Positions 1 to 7,087 of a DNA stretch of 14,619 nt are shown here, piece by piece (position 1 is the stretch's first letter; the number at the start of each line of letters is the position of its first letter). The position numbers and the translations under genes are program-made. The notes under the pieces were generated by a model, which saw only the letters and a list, made by a program, of their open reading frames with translations, was not told the origin of the DNA and did no database searches. The stretch comes from CAZCBJ01 sp964496705. GTDB lineage: Bacteria; Chloroflexota; Anaerolineae; Anaerolineales; Anaerolineaceae. Where the stretch lies: contig CAZCBJ010000091.1 of assembly GCA_964496705.1 (NCBI GenBank), positions 1 to 14,619 on the forward strand, given 5' to 3'.

Positions 1-2
1 GC

Positions 3-125
3 CGCACCTACGAGGAAATTATCGCACAGTGGCATGACCCGGATTATTGGAGCGGATACCAGCAGCAGACCGAAGAAATTGATGCCTTGATCACCGAATT
101 CAACGCCAGAGTCGGATTAATCTGA
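3..125 (+). CDS. 3' end of an unrecognised gene (partial)
   Basis: An open frame enters from the left edge and encodes 40 residues before a TGA stop at 123-125. The tail is polar and probably helical, with a YEEIIAQWHDPDYW stretch followed by a Gln/Glu-rich helix and a VGLI end. It is the only forward frame without an early stop here, and a strong terminator follows directly, which supports a genuine gene end. I do not recognise the family, and the tail alone is not enough to assign a function. Confidence 0.6.
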   Translation, partial: RTYEEIIAQWHDPDYWSGYQQQTEEIDALITEFNARVGLI

Positions 126-131
126 TCCACT

Positions 132-164
132 TCCTCCCGCAGATTTCTGCGGGAGGATGTTTTC
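132..164 (+). terminator. Intrinsic terminator after the left-edge gene
   Basis: TCCTCCCGCAGA (132-143) and TCTGCGGGAGGA (146-157) are perfect inverted repeats separated by two bases. In practice this is an 11-bp GC-rich stem with a four-base loop. A short T-rich tail (TGTTTT, 158-163) follows. It starts 7 nt after the stop codon of the preceding gene, as expected of a Rho-independent terminator. Confidence 0.85.
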
Positions 165-169
165 TGGCA

Positions 170-175
170 TATAAT
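170..175 (+). promoter_or_regulatory. Candidate -10 box (TATAAT) for a leaderless gene
   Basis: A perfect TATAAT lies just behind the terminator stem. No convincing -35 hexamer sits 16-18 nt upstream, where the terminator stem lies. Six bases separate the box from the A of ATG at 182, so transcription would start at or next to the start codon. The consensus match and position support a promoter. The missing -35 and lack of an extended -10 keep confidence moderate. Confidence 0.5.
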
Positions 176-181
176 TTGGGC

Positions 182-769
182 ATGGAGGAAATTCCGCATC
201 CCGGTGCTTTGATCCTGGTGGGTGTGATGCCGGCTGTGTCTGACCTGGATATTGCCCGTTTGTTGGGCTGGTACCGCATCCCCCTGCGTTTTGCGCCAAA
301 AATTGTTGAGGCGGATTACCTGGCGTTCTACCAGACAGGCGCTTTTGGCGCAGAACACCGCTGGCGGATAGAGCAATTTGCCGAGCTGCGCGGGCATGAA
401 TTGACCACCCGCCTGGAGTTATTCCGCAATCAACCTGACCACCCGCGCGCCCACGAGGAATATTACAAACTGCAGATTGGACCGCTGCACCATCTGCCGC
501 GCGCCATCCCTGCCGGGCGTTGGAAGCGAGTAACCTTCCTCTATACCACCGGTCGGTTGCTCGCCTCAGCGCAGACGGTCAACGATCTGGTGGTGCATCA
601 AAGCGAGGAGCGCCAGCTTCTTTGGCGCGCGCTGCGCGAGCGGGCGCTGCGTTCTTCGCGCTACCGGGCTGAGGAACTGCCAGGAATGGCTCTCGATCCC
701 GCCGTGCTGGCTTTGCTGGGCGGGCTGCAACTGGCGGAAAACCAGGCTTTCTATCGGACAAACATTTAA
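182..769 (+). CDS. Conserved-looking hypothetical protein, possibly leaderless
   Basis: This encodes a soluble protein of about 195 residues with no signal peptide or membrane segment. I chose the ATG at 182 over the in-frame TTG at 176 because a TATAAT box ends at 175, so a transcript would begin at about 182 and lack a ribosome-binding site. The N-terminus (MEEIPHPGALILVGVMP) leads into a hydrophobic-aromatic region (LGWYRIP, then EADYLAFYQTGAFG). Next come a basic strand-rich stretch (RWKRVTFLYTTGRLL) and a charged helix (SEERQLLWRALRERALR). I recall related uncharacterised proteins in Chloroflexota, some with nuclease-like (DUF559-type) extensions, but no catalytic motif is visible here. 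The dihydropyrimidinase gene starts 10 nt downstream, so the two are probably co-transcribed. Function is unknown. Confidence 0.7.
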   Translation: MEEIPHPGALILVGVMPAVSDLDIARLLGWYRIPLRFAPKIVEADYLAFYQTGAFGAEHRWRIEQFAELRGHELTTRLELFRNQPDHPRAHEEYYKLQIGPLHHLPRAIPAGRWKRVTFLYTTGRLLASAQTVNDLVVHQSEERQLLWRALRERALRSSRYRAEELPGMALDPAVLALLGGLQLAENQAFYRTNI

Positions 770-779
770 TTTTTTCCCA

Positions 780-2195
780 ATGCTGATCATCCGCAACGGC
801 ACACTGGTCACCGATACAGACACGTTTCAAGCAGACATCCTGGTGGATGGCGAGCGCATTATCCAGGTTGGTGCGCATCTGCCCATTCCGGAAGGTGCGC
901 AGGTGATTGACGCAACCGACCGGCTGGTGCTGCCGGGTGGTGTGGATGTGCATACCCATTTCGACCTGGAAATGGCCGGAACCGTCACGGCTGACGATCA
1001 CTACAGCGGACACAAAGCGGCGGCGTTTGGCGGCACCACCAGCGTGATCGATTTCATCCCCCACGGACCCGGCGCACTGCGCGAGGAGGTGGCGGGCTGG
1101 CATGCGCGGGTGGAGAACAAAGCTGCGGTGGATTATGGTTTCCACATGAACATCAGCCGCTTGGATGACCATATTGCCGGGCAAATTCCTGGGCTGGTAA
1201 CTGAAGGAATCACCAGCCTGAAGGTATTCATGGCTTATCCCAACCTGCAAATCGCCGATGGGCAGATCTTTCAGGTGATGCGCATCGCTGCCCGACATGG
1301 GATGTTGACCATGCTGCACGCCGAAGGGGGCGATGTCATCGAGATATTGCGCGCCGAAGCGCTGAAAGCCGGACACACTTCGCCGGTCTGGCACGCCCGC
1401 ACCCGCCCGGCATGGGGCGCGGTGGAGGCGACGCTGCGCGGGATTGCCCTGGCGGCGGTCGCCGAGGCGCCTCTTTATTTGGTGCATTTGAACGCTGCCG
1501 GCGAGGTGGACATGCTCGAATATGGGCGCCAGCAGGGTGTGAAAGTGATGGGCGAGACCTGTCCCCAGTACCTGTTTTTCACCCAGCAGGAGCTGGAACG
1601 CCCGGATGGGGCAAAATGGGTGTGTTCCCCCCCCATTCGCGGCGAAGGAGACAACCAGCGTTTATGGGAGGGGCTGGCGCGCGGCTCCATCCGGGTGATT
1701 GGCACCGACCACTGCTCGTTTTTTTATGACGGAACACGGCCCATCCAATATGAAGGGCAGCCCTTTGCGGTTCCCGGGAAGGAGCTGGGGCGGACGGATT
1801 TTAGCAAAATTCCCAACGGTCTGCCGGGGGTGGGCGACCGGTTGCCTGTCCTGTGGACAAAAGGAGTGGTCGAAGGGCGCATCTCGCCCAACCAGTTTGT
1901 GGCGGTCACCGCGACAAATCCGGCGCGCATCTTCGGCCTTTATCCGCGCAAAGGTGCGCTTCTGCCCGGCTCAGATGCGGATTTTGTCCTATGGGACGCT
2001 GGACGCCAACTGACCTACGGCGTTGAGGTGGCGCAGCACCGCACCGATTACAATCTTTATGAAGGTTGGTCTTTGCTCGGTTATCCCGATCAGGTTTTCC
2101 TGCGCGGTCAGAAAATTGTTGACGGACCACGATGGCTGGGGCGGGCGGGGATGGGGCGTTATCTTCACCGCCGGGCTAACGGCGATGTGCTTTGA
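780..2195 (+). CDS. Dihydropyrimidinase / D-hydantoinase
   Basis: A cyclic amidohydrolase of 471 residues, normal for the family. It should open the ring of 5,6-dihydrouracil, dihydrothymine or 5-substituted hydantoins to N-carbamoyl amino acids in the cytoplasm. The dinuclear metal site is complete: H58 and H60 (GVDVHTHF), K148 in SLKVFMAY (the lysine normally carboxylated), H180 (MLHAE), H236 (LVHLNAA) and D310 (GTDHCSF). The substrate-side Tyr of FMAY (Y153) and the Asn of IPNGLPG (N346) are present. CPQYL, CSPPIRG and GTDHC separate it from allantoinases and dihydroorotases. In the usual PGxE.R signature the Glu is replaced by Gly (LPGVGDRLP). The gene starts 10 nt after the preceding one without an obvious Shine-Dalgarno sequence, suggesting coupling. 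The next gene starts 9 nt downstream. No other gene of reductive pyrimidine breakdown is in the window, so the substrate is open. Confidence 0.92.
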   Translation: MLIIRNGTLVTDTDTFQADILVDGERIIQVGAHLPIPEGAQVIDATDRLVLPGGVDVHTHFDLEMAGTVTADDHYSGHKAAAFGGTTSVIDFIPHGPGALREEVAGWHARVENKAAVDYGFHMNISRLDDHIAGQIPGLVTEGITSLKVFMAYPNLQIADGQIFQVMRIAARHGMLTMLHAEGGDVIEILRAEALKAGHTSPVWHARTRPAWGAVEATLRGIALAAVAEAPLYLVHLNAAGEVDMLEYGRQQGVKVMGETCPQYLFFTQQELERPDGAKWVCSPPIRGEGDNQRLWEGLARGSIRVIGTDHCSFFYDGTRPIQYEGQPFAVPGKELGRTDFSKIPNGLPGVGDRLPVLWTKGVVEGRISPNQFVAVTATNPARIFGLYPRKGALLPGSDADFVLWDAGRQLTYGVEVAQHRTDYNLYEGWSLLGYPDQVFLRGQKIVDGPRWLGRAGMGRYLHRRANGDVL

Positions 2196-2204
2196 GCTGA
2201 TACC

Positions 2205-3800
2205 ATGCTGTTGATTCTGCCTGTCGTTGTCCTGCTCATCTCCAGCCTGGCCATCCTGGTGCTGCAATTCACCCGCCGGGGATTGGGTTATGCCTGGCTG
2301 CTGGCGGTGTTGAGCTCGCTGGCGGTGTGGGGATTGATCCTCTGGTATCATTGGCGCAGCGCGGCGCCTGTGCTGGTGGTGGGATGGCAGCCGATTAACC
2401 AGGCGGTGGGTGAGGTGCGGTTTGCTTTTGACAGCATATCCTGGCCGTACGCTTTTGGTCTGGCTGGCCTGACGGTGGCGGCAATTCTGACCGCCAGCGC
2501 GCGGCTTCAGGCGCGTTCCAATCCTTATGCCTGGGCTGCCATGCTTGCGCTGGCCGCGGTGGGCATCCTGGGCTCGTTGGCTGCCACACCGCTGGCCTTG
2601 CTGATCACCTGGACGGCGATCGACCTGGCCGAACTGGCGGTGATGCTGTTCAGCGTGAGCGACGGAAGATTGAACCAGCAGGCAGTCGTGGCATTTTCCG
2701 CCCGTGTACTGGGCAGCCTGATGGTCGTGTTTGCCATGCTTTACAGCCGCGCAAACGGAGTCACCCTGACGCTGGAAAACCTGACCCCGGGCACTGGATT
2801 TTTCCTCCTGCTGGGGGCTGGCTTGCGCCTGGGGGTGCTGCCGCTGCATTTGCCATACCCGCAGGAAATTCTGGCCAGGCGCGGTCTGGGCACCATGCTG
2901 CGCATGGTCATGGCGGTCACCAGTCTCAGCCTGCTGGGGCGCATCTCACTGCTCAGCCTGTCCAATCGTCTGGCGGGCTGGCTGACCGCCTTCATCATCT
3001 TTGCGCTGCTGTACACCGCGGTGATGTGGCTGACGGCGCGCAGTGAAATCCGCGGCAGGCCTTATTGGCTGATTGCTTTTTCGGGGCTGGCGGTGGTGTG
3101 TGTGCTGAACGATCAACCTCAAGCCAGCGTCATCTGGGGCAGCGCGGCGCTGCTTTCGGGGGGCTTGATTTTTCTGTATTCCATCCGCAGCAAGGCTCTT
3201 CTTGGGCTGCCGGTGTTGGGCGCTTTGGGTCTTTCGGGATTACCGTTTACCCCGGTTTCCGGTGGCTGGGAAGGCTTGTTTCGTTATCCTTTCAATCTCT
3301 TGAATCTGGTTGTGATCCTGGTTCTGGCGCTGCTTGTTGTGGGTTACTTGAGGCATGCGCTGGCTGCTGCGGATGCGCCTTCCGACGCGGACCGCTGGGT
3401 GTTGCTCGTCTATCCATTGGGTTTGAGCTGGCTGGTGCTGACCCAGTGGCTGATCCACGTGTTTGGCAGGCCCTGGCCTCCGCAGTTCGGAAATCTGTGG
3501 GCCAGCCTGGCGACGCTGCTGCTCGTCCTGGTCGGCATTTTTCTCATCGTCCGCGGGCAGATGACTTCTTTGACTGCACGGATGGGCTGGCTGGCGGCCA
3601 TCCTCGCGCGCGTTCGTCGTCCGTTGGAATCATTCTTCCGCCTGGAGTGGGTTTACCGTTTGCTGTGGGTCGTGTACCGGATCGCTCAATGGCTGGTGAA
3701 ATTCCTCACCGGATTGTTGGAAGGCGAGGGCGGCATCCTGTGGGTGTTGCTGTTGCTGGCGCTGCTCATCTCTGTCATTCAGACCGGCGGTGGGTCATGA
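2205..3800 (+). CDS. Divergent complex I/Mrp antiporter-like membrane subunit (NuoL/M/N type)
   Basis: A very hydrophobic 531-residue protein with roughly 14 predicted membrane segments. It resembles the proton-translocating antiporter subunits of complex I, group 4 hydrogenases and Mrp antiporters. Family landmarks are visible: DSISWPYAF near residue 76 (cf. DGLS), RLGVLPLHLPYP at 208-219 (cf. K.a.PFH.WLPD), and GLSGLPFTP at 342-350 (cf. lxGLPP). Key charges differ. The lysine before the P-x-H motif is Arg208, the lysine of broken TM7 has no counterpart (LRMVMAVTS), and the TM5 glutamate appears only as displaced D140/E143 after an ITWT stretch. The C-terminus (about 475-531) has an amphipathic helix ending in LLEGEGGILW plus a final membrane segment. 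The stop overlaps the next start (ATGA). It is probably a structural or ion-translocating subunit. Which complex it serves is unclear, as no redox subunit is nearby. Confidence 0.75.
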   Translation: MLLILPVVVLLISSLAILVLQFTRRGLGYAWLLAVLSSLAVWGLILWYHWRSAAPVLVVGWQPINQAVGEVRFAFDSISWPYAFGLAGLTVAAILTASARLQARSNPYAWAAMLALAAVGILGSLAATPLALLITWTAIDLAELAVMLFSVSDGRLNQQAVVAFSARVLGSLMVVFAMLYSRANGVTLTLENLTPGTGFFLLLGAGLRLGVLPLHLPYPQEILARRGLGTMLRMVMAVTSLSLLGRISLLSLSNRLAGWLTAFIIFALLYTAVMWLTARSEIRGRPYWLIAFSGLAVVCVLNDQPQASVIWGSAALLSGGLIFLYSIRSKALLGLPVLGALGLSGLPFTPVSGGWEGLFRYPFNLLNLVVILVLALLVVGYLRHALAAADAPSDADRWVLLVYPLGLSWLVLTQWLIHVFGRPWPPQFGNLWASLATLLLVLVGIFLIVRGQMTSLTARMGWLAAILARVRRPLESFFRLEWVYRLLWVVYRIAQWLVKFLTGLLEGEGGILWVLLLLALLISVIQTGGGS

Positions 3801-4378
3801 TCTTCGAGCGCTATTCGGTTGTGGCTGTCATTTTGATCATGCTTTCATCGCTGTTGATCTTGATTGATCAGAACTGGCGCAGGATGATCCTGGCGCTGGC
3901 GGTGCAGTATTTGGGCGCGTTCTGGCTGGTGGCGCTGTCCTGGCCGTTCGATCTGGCGGTGGTTAAGCTGGTGGTGGGATGGGTGGCGGGGGTGGTGCTG
4001 GGCGCTTCACAATCGGATTTGCTGCCCGAGGATCAGTTCCGCAGCATTTCGGGACGTCTGTTCCGGGTTATAGCGGCGGTATTGGTCTGGATCATGGTCT
4101 ACGTGCTGGTTGGTCCAACCGGACAATGGATTCCGGCGGAAAGCGATGTGTTATGGGGCGGGCTGCTGTTGGTGGGGATTGGATTATTACAACTGGGCAT
4201 GTCCATTCAGCCTCTGAGAGTCATCCTGGGGTTGCTGACGGTGTTGTCAGGTTTTGAAGTGTTGTTTGCAGCAGTGGAAACCTCTGTGCTGTTGACGGGA
4301 CTGTTGGCTGTGATCACACTGGGGATTGCGCTGGCGGGAGCCTATCTCATCTCCCCAACCCAGGAGCAGGTGAAATGA
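3797..4378 (+). CDS. Small seven-helix membrane protein of the antiporter-like operon
   Basis: A 193-residue, almost wholly hydrophobic protein with about seven membrane segments (near residues 7-23, 30-48, 53-70, 89-105, 120-137, 141-160 and 164-185). The ATG at 3797 overlaps the previous stop (ATGA). The frame stays open upstream to 3065, but that part is an out-of-frame shadow of the preceding gene. Acidic residues in or near a helix (E154 in SGFEVLF, E161) recall the NuoK/MnhC or HyfE-type small subunits that pair with antiporter-like proteins, and its place between two such genes supports this role. Sequence similarity alone is too weak for a firm assignment. Its own stop again overlaps the next start. 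Confidence 0.7.
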   Translation: MIFERYSVVAVILIMLSSLLILIDQNWRRMILALAVQYLGAFWLVALSWPFDLAVVKLVVGWVAGVVLGASQSDLLPEDQFRSISGRLFRVIAAVLVWIMVYVLVGPTGQWIPAESDVLWGGLLLVGIGLLQLGMSIQPLRVILGLLTVLSGFEVLFAAVETSVLLTGLLAVITLGIALAGAYLISPTQEQVK

Positions 4379-5766
4379 GCGCGCCGGTCATCTGGGTTGT
4401 TCTACCGGTGGGATTTACGATCCTCTTTTGGTTTCTGCAACGCTGGCCGCGTCTGACCGCAGGGCTTGCCGCGCTGTTTTCTGGATTGCTGGCTCTGTTT
4501 GCGCTCAGTGTGCCCATCGGCAGCGTGACCCGCCTTGGCCCCTGGGTATTGGAAATTGATCCTGCGTTGGTAGTGATCGGACGCCGTTTTATTCTTGAAA
4601 ACAGCGATCGAGCTTACCTGGCGCTGCTGTATGGGATGGGCGCTTTTTGGTTCATTGGCGTAATGGCGGTGCGCGCCAGCCGTGTTTTTGCATCTCTCGG
4701 ACTGGGCATCATCGCCTTGATGATCGCCGCCATCGCAGTGCAGCCTTTTCTGTATGCCGCCGTGTTGATCGAAGCGGCTGTGCTGCTCAGTGTGCCGATT
4801 CTGGTGCGACCCGGTCAGGGCAGCAATCCGGGCATACTGCGCTTTTTAATTTTTCAGACCCTGGCACTGCCATTTATTCTCTTTGCTGGATGGGCGGCTG
4901 CCAATGTCGAAGCCAGTCCGGCTGAGTCCAAACTTTTGCTTCAAGCGGTGATCTTCCTCGGATTGGGATTTGCATTCTGGCTGGCGGTGTTTCCTTTGCA
5001 CACCTGGGTGCCGATGTTTCTCCATTCGGCACCGGTGTATGAAGCCGGTTTTATCATGACCCTGCTGCAGATGGCGGTGGTCTTTCTACTGCTCAGTTTT
5101 GTGGACAATTTCACTTGGCTGCGCACGTATCCTATGTTGGTGGATGCTTTGCGGCTTAGCGGTCTGCTGATGGTGGCGGCGGGAGGGATTTGGGCAGCCT
5201 TCCAGACCAACGCCGCTCGCCTGTTCGGGTATGCGGTGATTATTGAGAGCGGCTACTTTTTACTGGCGCTCAGCCTGCAGGGGCAACTGGGATTGGGATT
5301 GTTTGCCGCCTCCCTGCTGCCGCGCATCCTTGGATTGGCGCTGTGGGCGCTGGCGCTGGCTGTCTTTGCGGGTGAGGGGATTTCTCCAGAATTTTCTGAA
5401 CTCCAGGGGCGCTTTCGAGCGTTTCCATTTGCCAGCACGGCATTAATAATTGCCATATTTTCGATAGGAAGCCTGCCGATGCTGGCTGCTTTTCCGGTGC
5501 GCATCGCCTTGTGGGAAGGATTGGCGCAGCAGTCCCTGTCCCAGGTGATCTGGGTGCTGGTGGGAAATGCCGGTTTTCTGCTGGCGGGTGTGCGATTGCT
5601 GGGCATGCTGCTGCTGGGGAAAAACCAGAATTGGGGAGTGGGTGAAAAAAGTTTTCAAGTCCTGCTGCTCATCGGGGGCGGTGTCGGATTGCTGTTGATC
5701 GGCCTTTTCCCGCGCTGGTTCCTTTCCGGTTTGCTGGCCGTGGTACAGACTTTTCAGAAATTTTAA
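4375..5766 (+). CDS. Second divergent NuoM/NuoN-like antiporter subunit
   Basis: A 463-residue polytopic membrane protein, about the usual length of NuoN/NuoM and matching them better than the first gene. LIEAAVLLSVPI (131-142) carries the TM5-type glutamate E133. FPLHTWVPMFLHSAPVYEAG (206-225) matches the P-x-H-x-W-x-P signature of the broken TM7 region. ARLFGYAVIIESGYFLLAL (281-299) matches the AYSSISHMG segment, and IGSLPMLAAFP (364-374) the late GLPP loop. Functional substitutions are striking: the lysine before PxH is W202, the TM7 lysine is Q232, and the TM8 His is E291. ATG at 4375 overlaps the preceding stop, with AGGAG at 4362-4366 as ribosome-binding site. The pattern suggests an antiporter-fold protein whose proton path is altered or lost. 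It ends the operon; no clear terminator follows. Confidence 0.8.
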   Translation: MSAPVIWVVLPVGFTILFWFLQRWPRLTAGLAALFSGLLALFALSVPIGSVTRLGPWVLEIDPALVVIGRRFILENSDRAYLALLYGMGAFWFIGVMAVRASRVFASLGLGIIALMIAAIAVQPFLYAAVLIEAAVLLSVPILVRPGQGSNPGILRFLIFQTLALPFILFAGWAAANVEASPAESKLLLQAVIFLGLGFAFWLAVFPLHTWVPMFLHSAPVYEAGFIMTLLQMAVVFLLLSFVDNFTWLRTYPMLVDALRLSGLLMVAAGGIWAAFQTNAARLFGYAVIIESGYFLLALSLQGQLGLGLFAASLLPRILGLALWALALAVFAGEGISPEFSELQGRFRAFPFASTALIIAIFSIGSLPMLAAFPVRIALWEGLAQQSLSQVIWVLVGNAGFLLAGVRLLGMLLLGKNQNWGVGEKSFQVLLLIGGGVGLLLIGLFPRWFLSGLLAVVQTFQKF

Positions 5767-5844
5767 GCTTTCACCCGCCTGGTCTGCTCTGACTGGCAGC
5801 CCCACCCGGTTGAATGGCGCGAATGATCGCTGCCTGAGACTTGC

Positions 5845-5853
5845 TGGTATAAT
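5845..5853 (+). promoter_or_regulatory. Extended -10 promoter (TGGTATAAT) for the coiled-coil/selB operon
   Basis: TGG followed by a perfect TATAAT (5848-5853) is an extended -10 element, which explains the absence of a recognisable -35 box. It lies 36 nt upstream of the ATG at 5890, which has a good GGAGG ribosome-binding site at 5879-5883. The 123-bp gap 5767-5889 otherwise holds no gene and no clear terminator. Confidence 0.7.
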
Positions 5854-5889
5854 CTTTTCATCAGCCCCTTAGTTGAATGGAGGCAAAGC

Positions 5890-7077
5890 ATGGTGATGGA
5901 ATCTGATCAGGTCAGCCAACGATTGGACTGGCTGGATGGTGAACGCCGCAAGGACCGCGCCAGTCTGGCGACAATTGAGGAGAGGGTGAAGAAGCTGGAA
6001 GAAAGCATCCCCAGGTTCACCCAGCAGATTCAAGAATTAGGCAGCGAGTTGACGCGTGTGTCAACCCAGTTGAGCAGGTTCAACGATATCGATGCAGCCC
6101 TGGTGCAGATGCGCGTGGAACAGGCGCGCGCGATGGAGGCGATGGAAAAGCAACAAGCCGAACAAAGCCGTGAGTTCGACCGCACCCGCCGGGCGGATTT
6201 GGAGACGGTCAATCGCTCGTTGGGCGAGCTGCGCAAGAGCGTAGAGACCATCCAGGAACTCAAACGTTCCCTGCAGGCGCGCGTTGATGAAGAGTTCCGC
6301 TTGAGCCGTTTAATTGAAGAAGTGGACAAGAAAGTTCGCGCAACCCAGCGCCTGGACGAGGAATACAAACGGGCGCAGAAACTATATGAAGATACCCAGC
6401 GCCAGGACAACCGGCGCCTGACTGATTTGCAGGGCGAAGTATCTGCGCTGCGCAAGCGTTCGGATGAACAACGCGCCAAGACAGACCTGACGGGGGAGGC
6501 TGTGCGCAAGGTTGAGCAACGCCTGAATGAATTCCAGTCCAGTGAAATGGAACGCCGGCAGACAATGACTGCGTTCATTGAGAGACAGACTTTGACCCAG
6601 GTGGACCGCGACCGGGCGTGGAAGGATATGCAGGAACGTTTCGATACTTTTGCCGCGCAATCGGCGAATGTGGACAGCCAACTGCAGGCCATTGAGACCA
6701 CCCAACGCGCTGTCAGGCGGTCGCAGGAGGCGTTCGACGATATCACCCAGCGTTTTGAGCGGCGCATCAACGAAATCACCGAGATGCAGCGGCTGGTGGA
6801 GGAGCGTTTCCGGCAGGAGTGGGTCTCTTTCCGGGCGGATGACCAGAAGCGCTGGACCAATTACACCCTGACCCAGGAAGAATTGCAGCGCGACTTCAAC
6901 CGGCAAATGCAGAAACAGGCGGAGCGCTTGGAAGTGCTCGAGCAAATTTCTCATCAGTTAAGTGACCAATCCGGTCTGTTGATCGAAGAGACGCAGAAGC
7001 AAATGCAATCGCTGGTTGACCAGATGCACGTCTGGTTGGATGACTTCAACCGTTTGTTCGGGCAGGGCAGCAAATAA
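5890..7077 (+). CDS. Long coiled-coil protein upstream of selB
   Basis: A 395-residue, highly charged protein, rich in Glu, Gln, Arg and Lys and poor in Gly and Pro. Heptad-like patterning runs almost from end to end (e.g. IEERVKKLEESI near 29-40, KRSLQARVDEEFRLSRLIEEV near 125-145, LERQ/FERR repeats, and LTQEELQRDFNRQMQK near 337). There is no signal peptide, membrane segment or recognisable enzymatic domain, so it is probably cytoplasmic and rod-shaped. The end (VDQMHVWLDDFNRLFGQG) is more hydrophobic and could be a capping or binding helix. The start is supported by GGAGG 6 nt before ATG at 5890; ATG at 5896 is an alternative. selB begins 10 nt after the stop, so co-expression is likely. 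I do not recognise a specific family; hits to SMC- or tropomyosin-like proteins would be compositional. Confidence 0.8.
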   Translation: MVMESDQVSQRLDWLDGERRKDRASLATIEERVKKLEESIPRFTQQIQELGSELTRVSTQLSRFNDIDAALVQMRVEQARAMEAMEKQQAEQSREFDRTRRADLETVNRSLGELRKSVETIQELKRSLQARVDEEFRLSRLIEEVDKKVRATQRLDEEYKRAQKLYEDTQRQDNRRLTDLQGEVSALRKRSDEQRAKTDLTGEAVRKVEQRLNEFQSSEMERRQTMTAFIERQTLTQVDRDRAWKDMQERFDTFAAQSANVDSQLQAIETTQRAVRRSQEAFDDITQRFERRINEITEMQRLVEERFRQEWVSFRADDQKRWTNYTLTQEELQRDFNRQMQKQAERLEVLEQISHQLSDQSGLLIEETQKQMQSLVDQMHVWLDDFNRLFGQGSK

Positions 7078-7087
7078 GGTGCGTTGA

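Noticed and set aside
3065..3796. In-frame upstream extension of the small membrane protein gene
   Set aside because: This stretch overlaps the strongly supported upstream membrane protein gene in another frame and reads as Gly/Cys/Arg-rich low-quality protein. The ATG at 3797 in an ATGA overlap begins the hydrophobic protein cleanly.
5767..5889. Terminator after the antiporter-like operon
   Set aside because: Short inverted repeats are present but none combines a stable stem with a T-run; only the extended -10 promoter is supported here.
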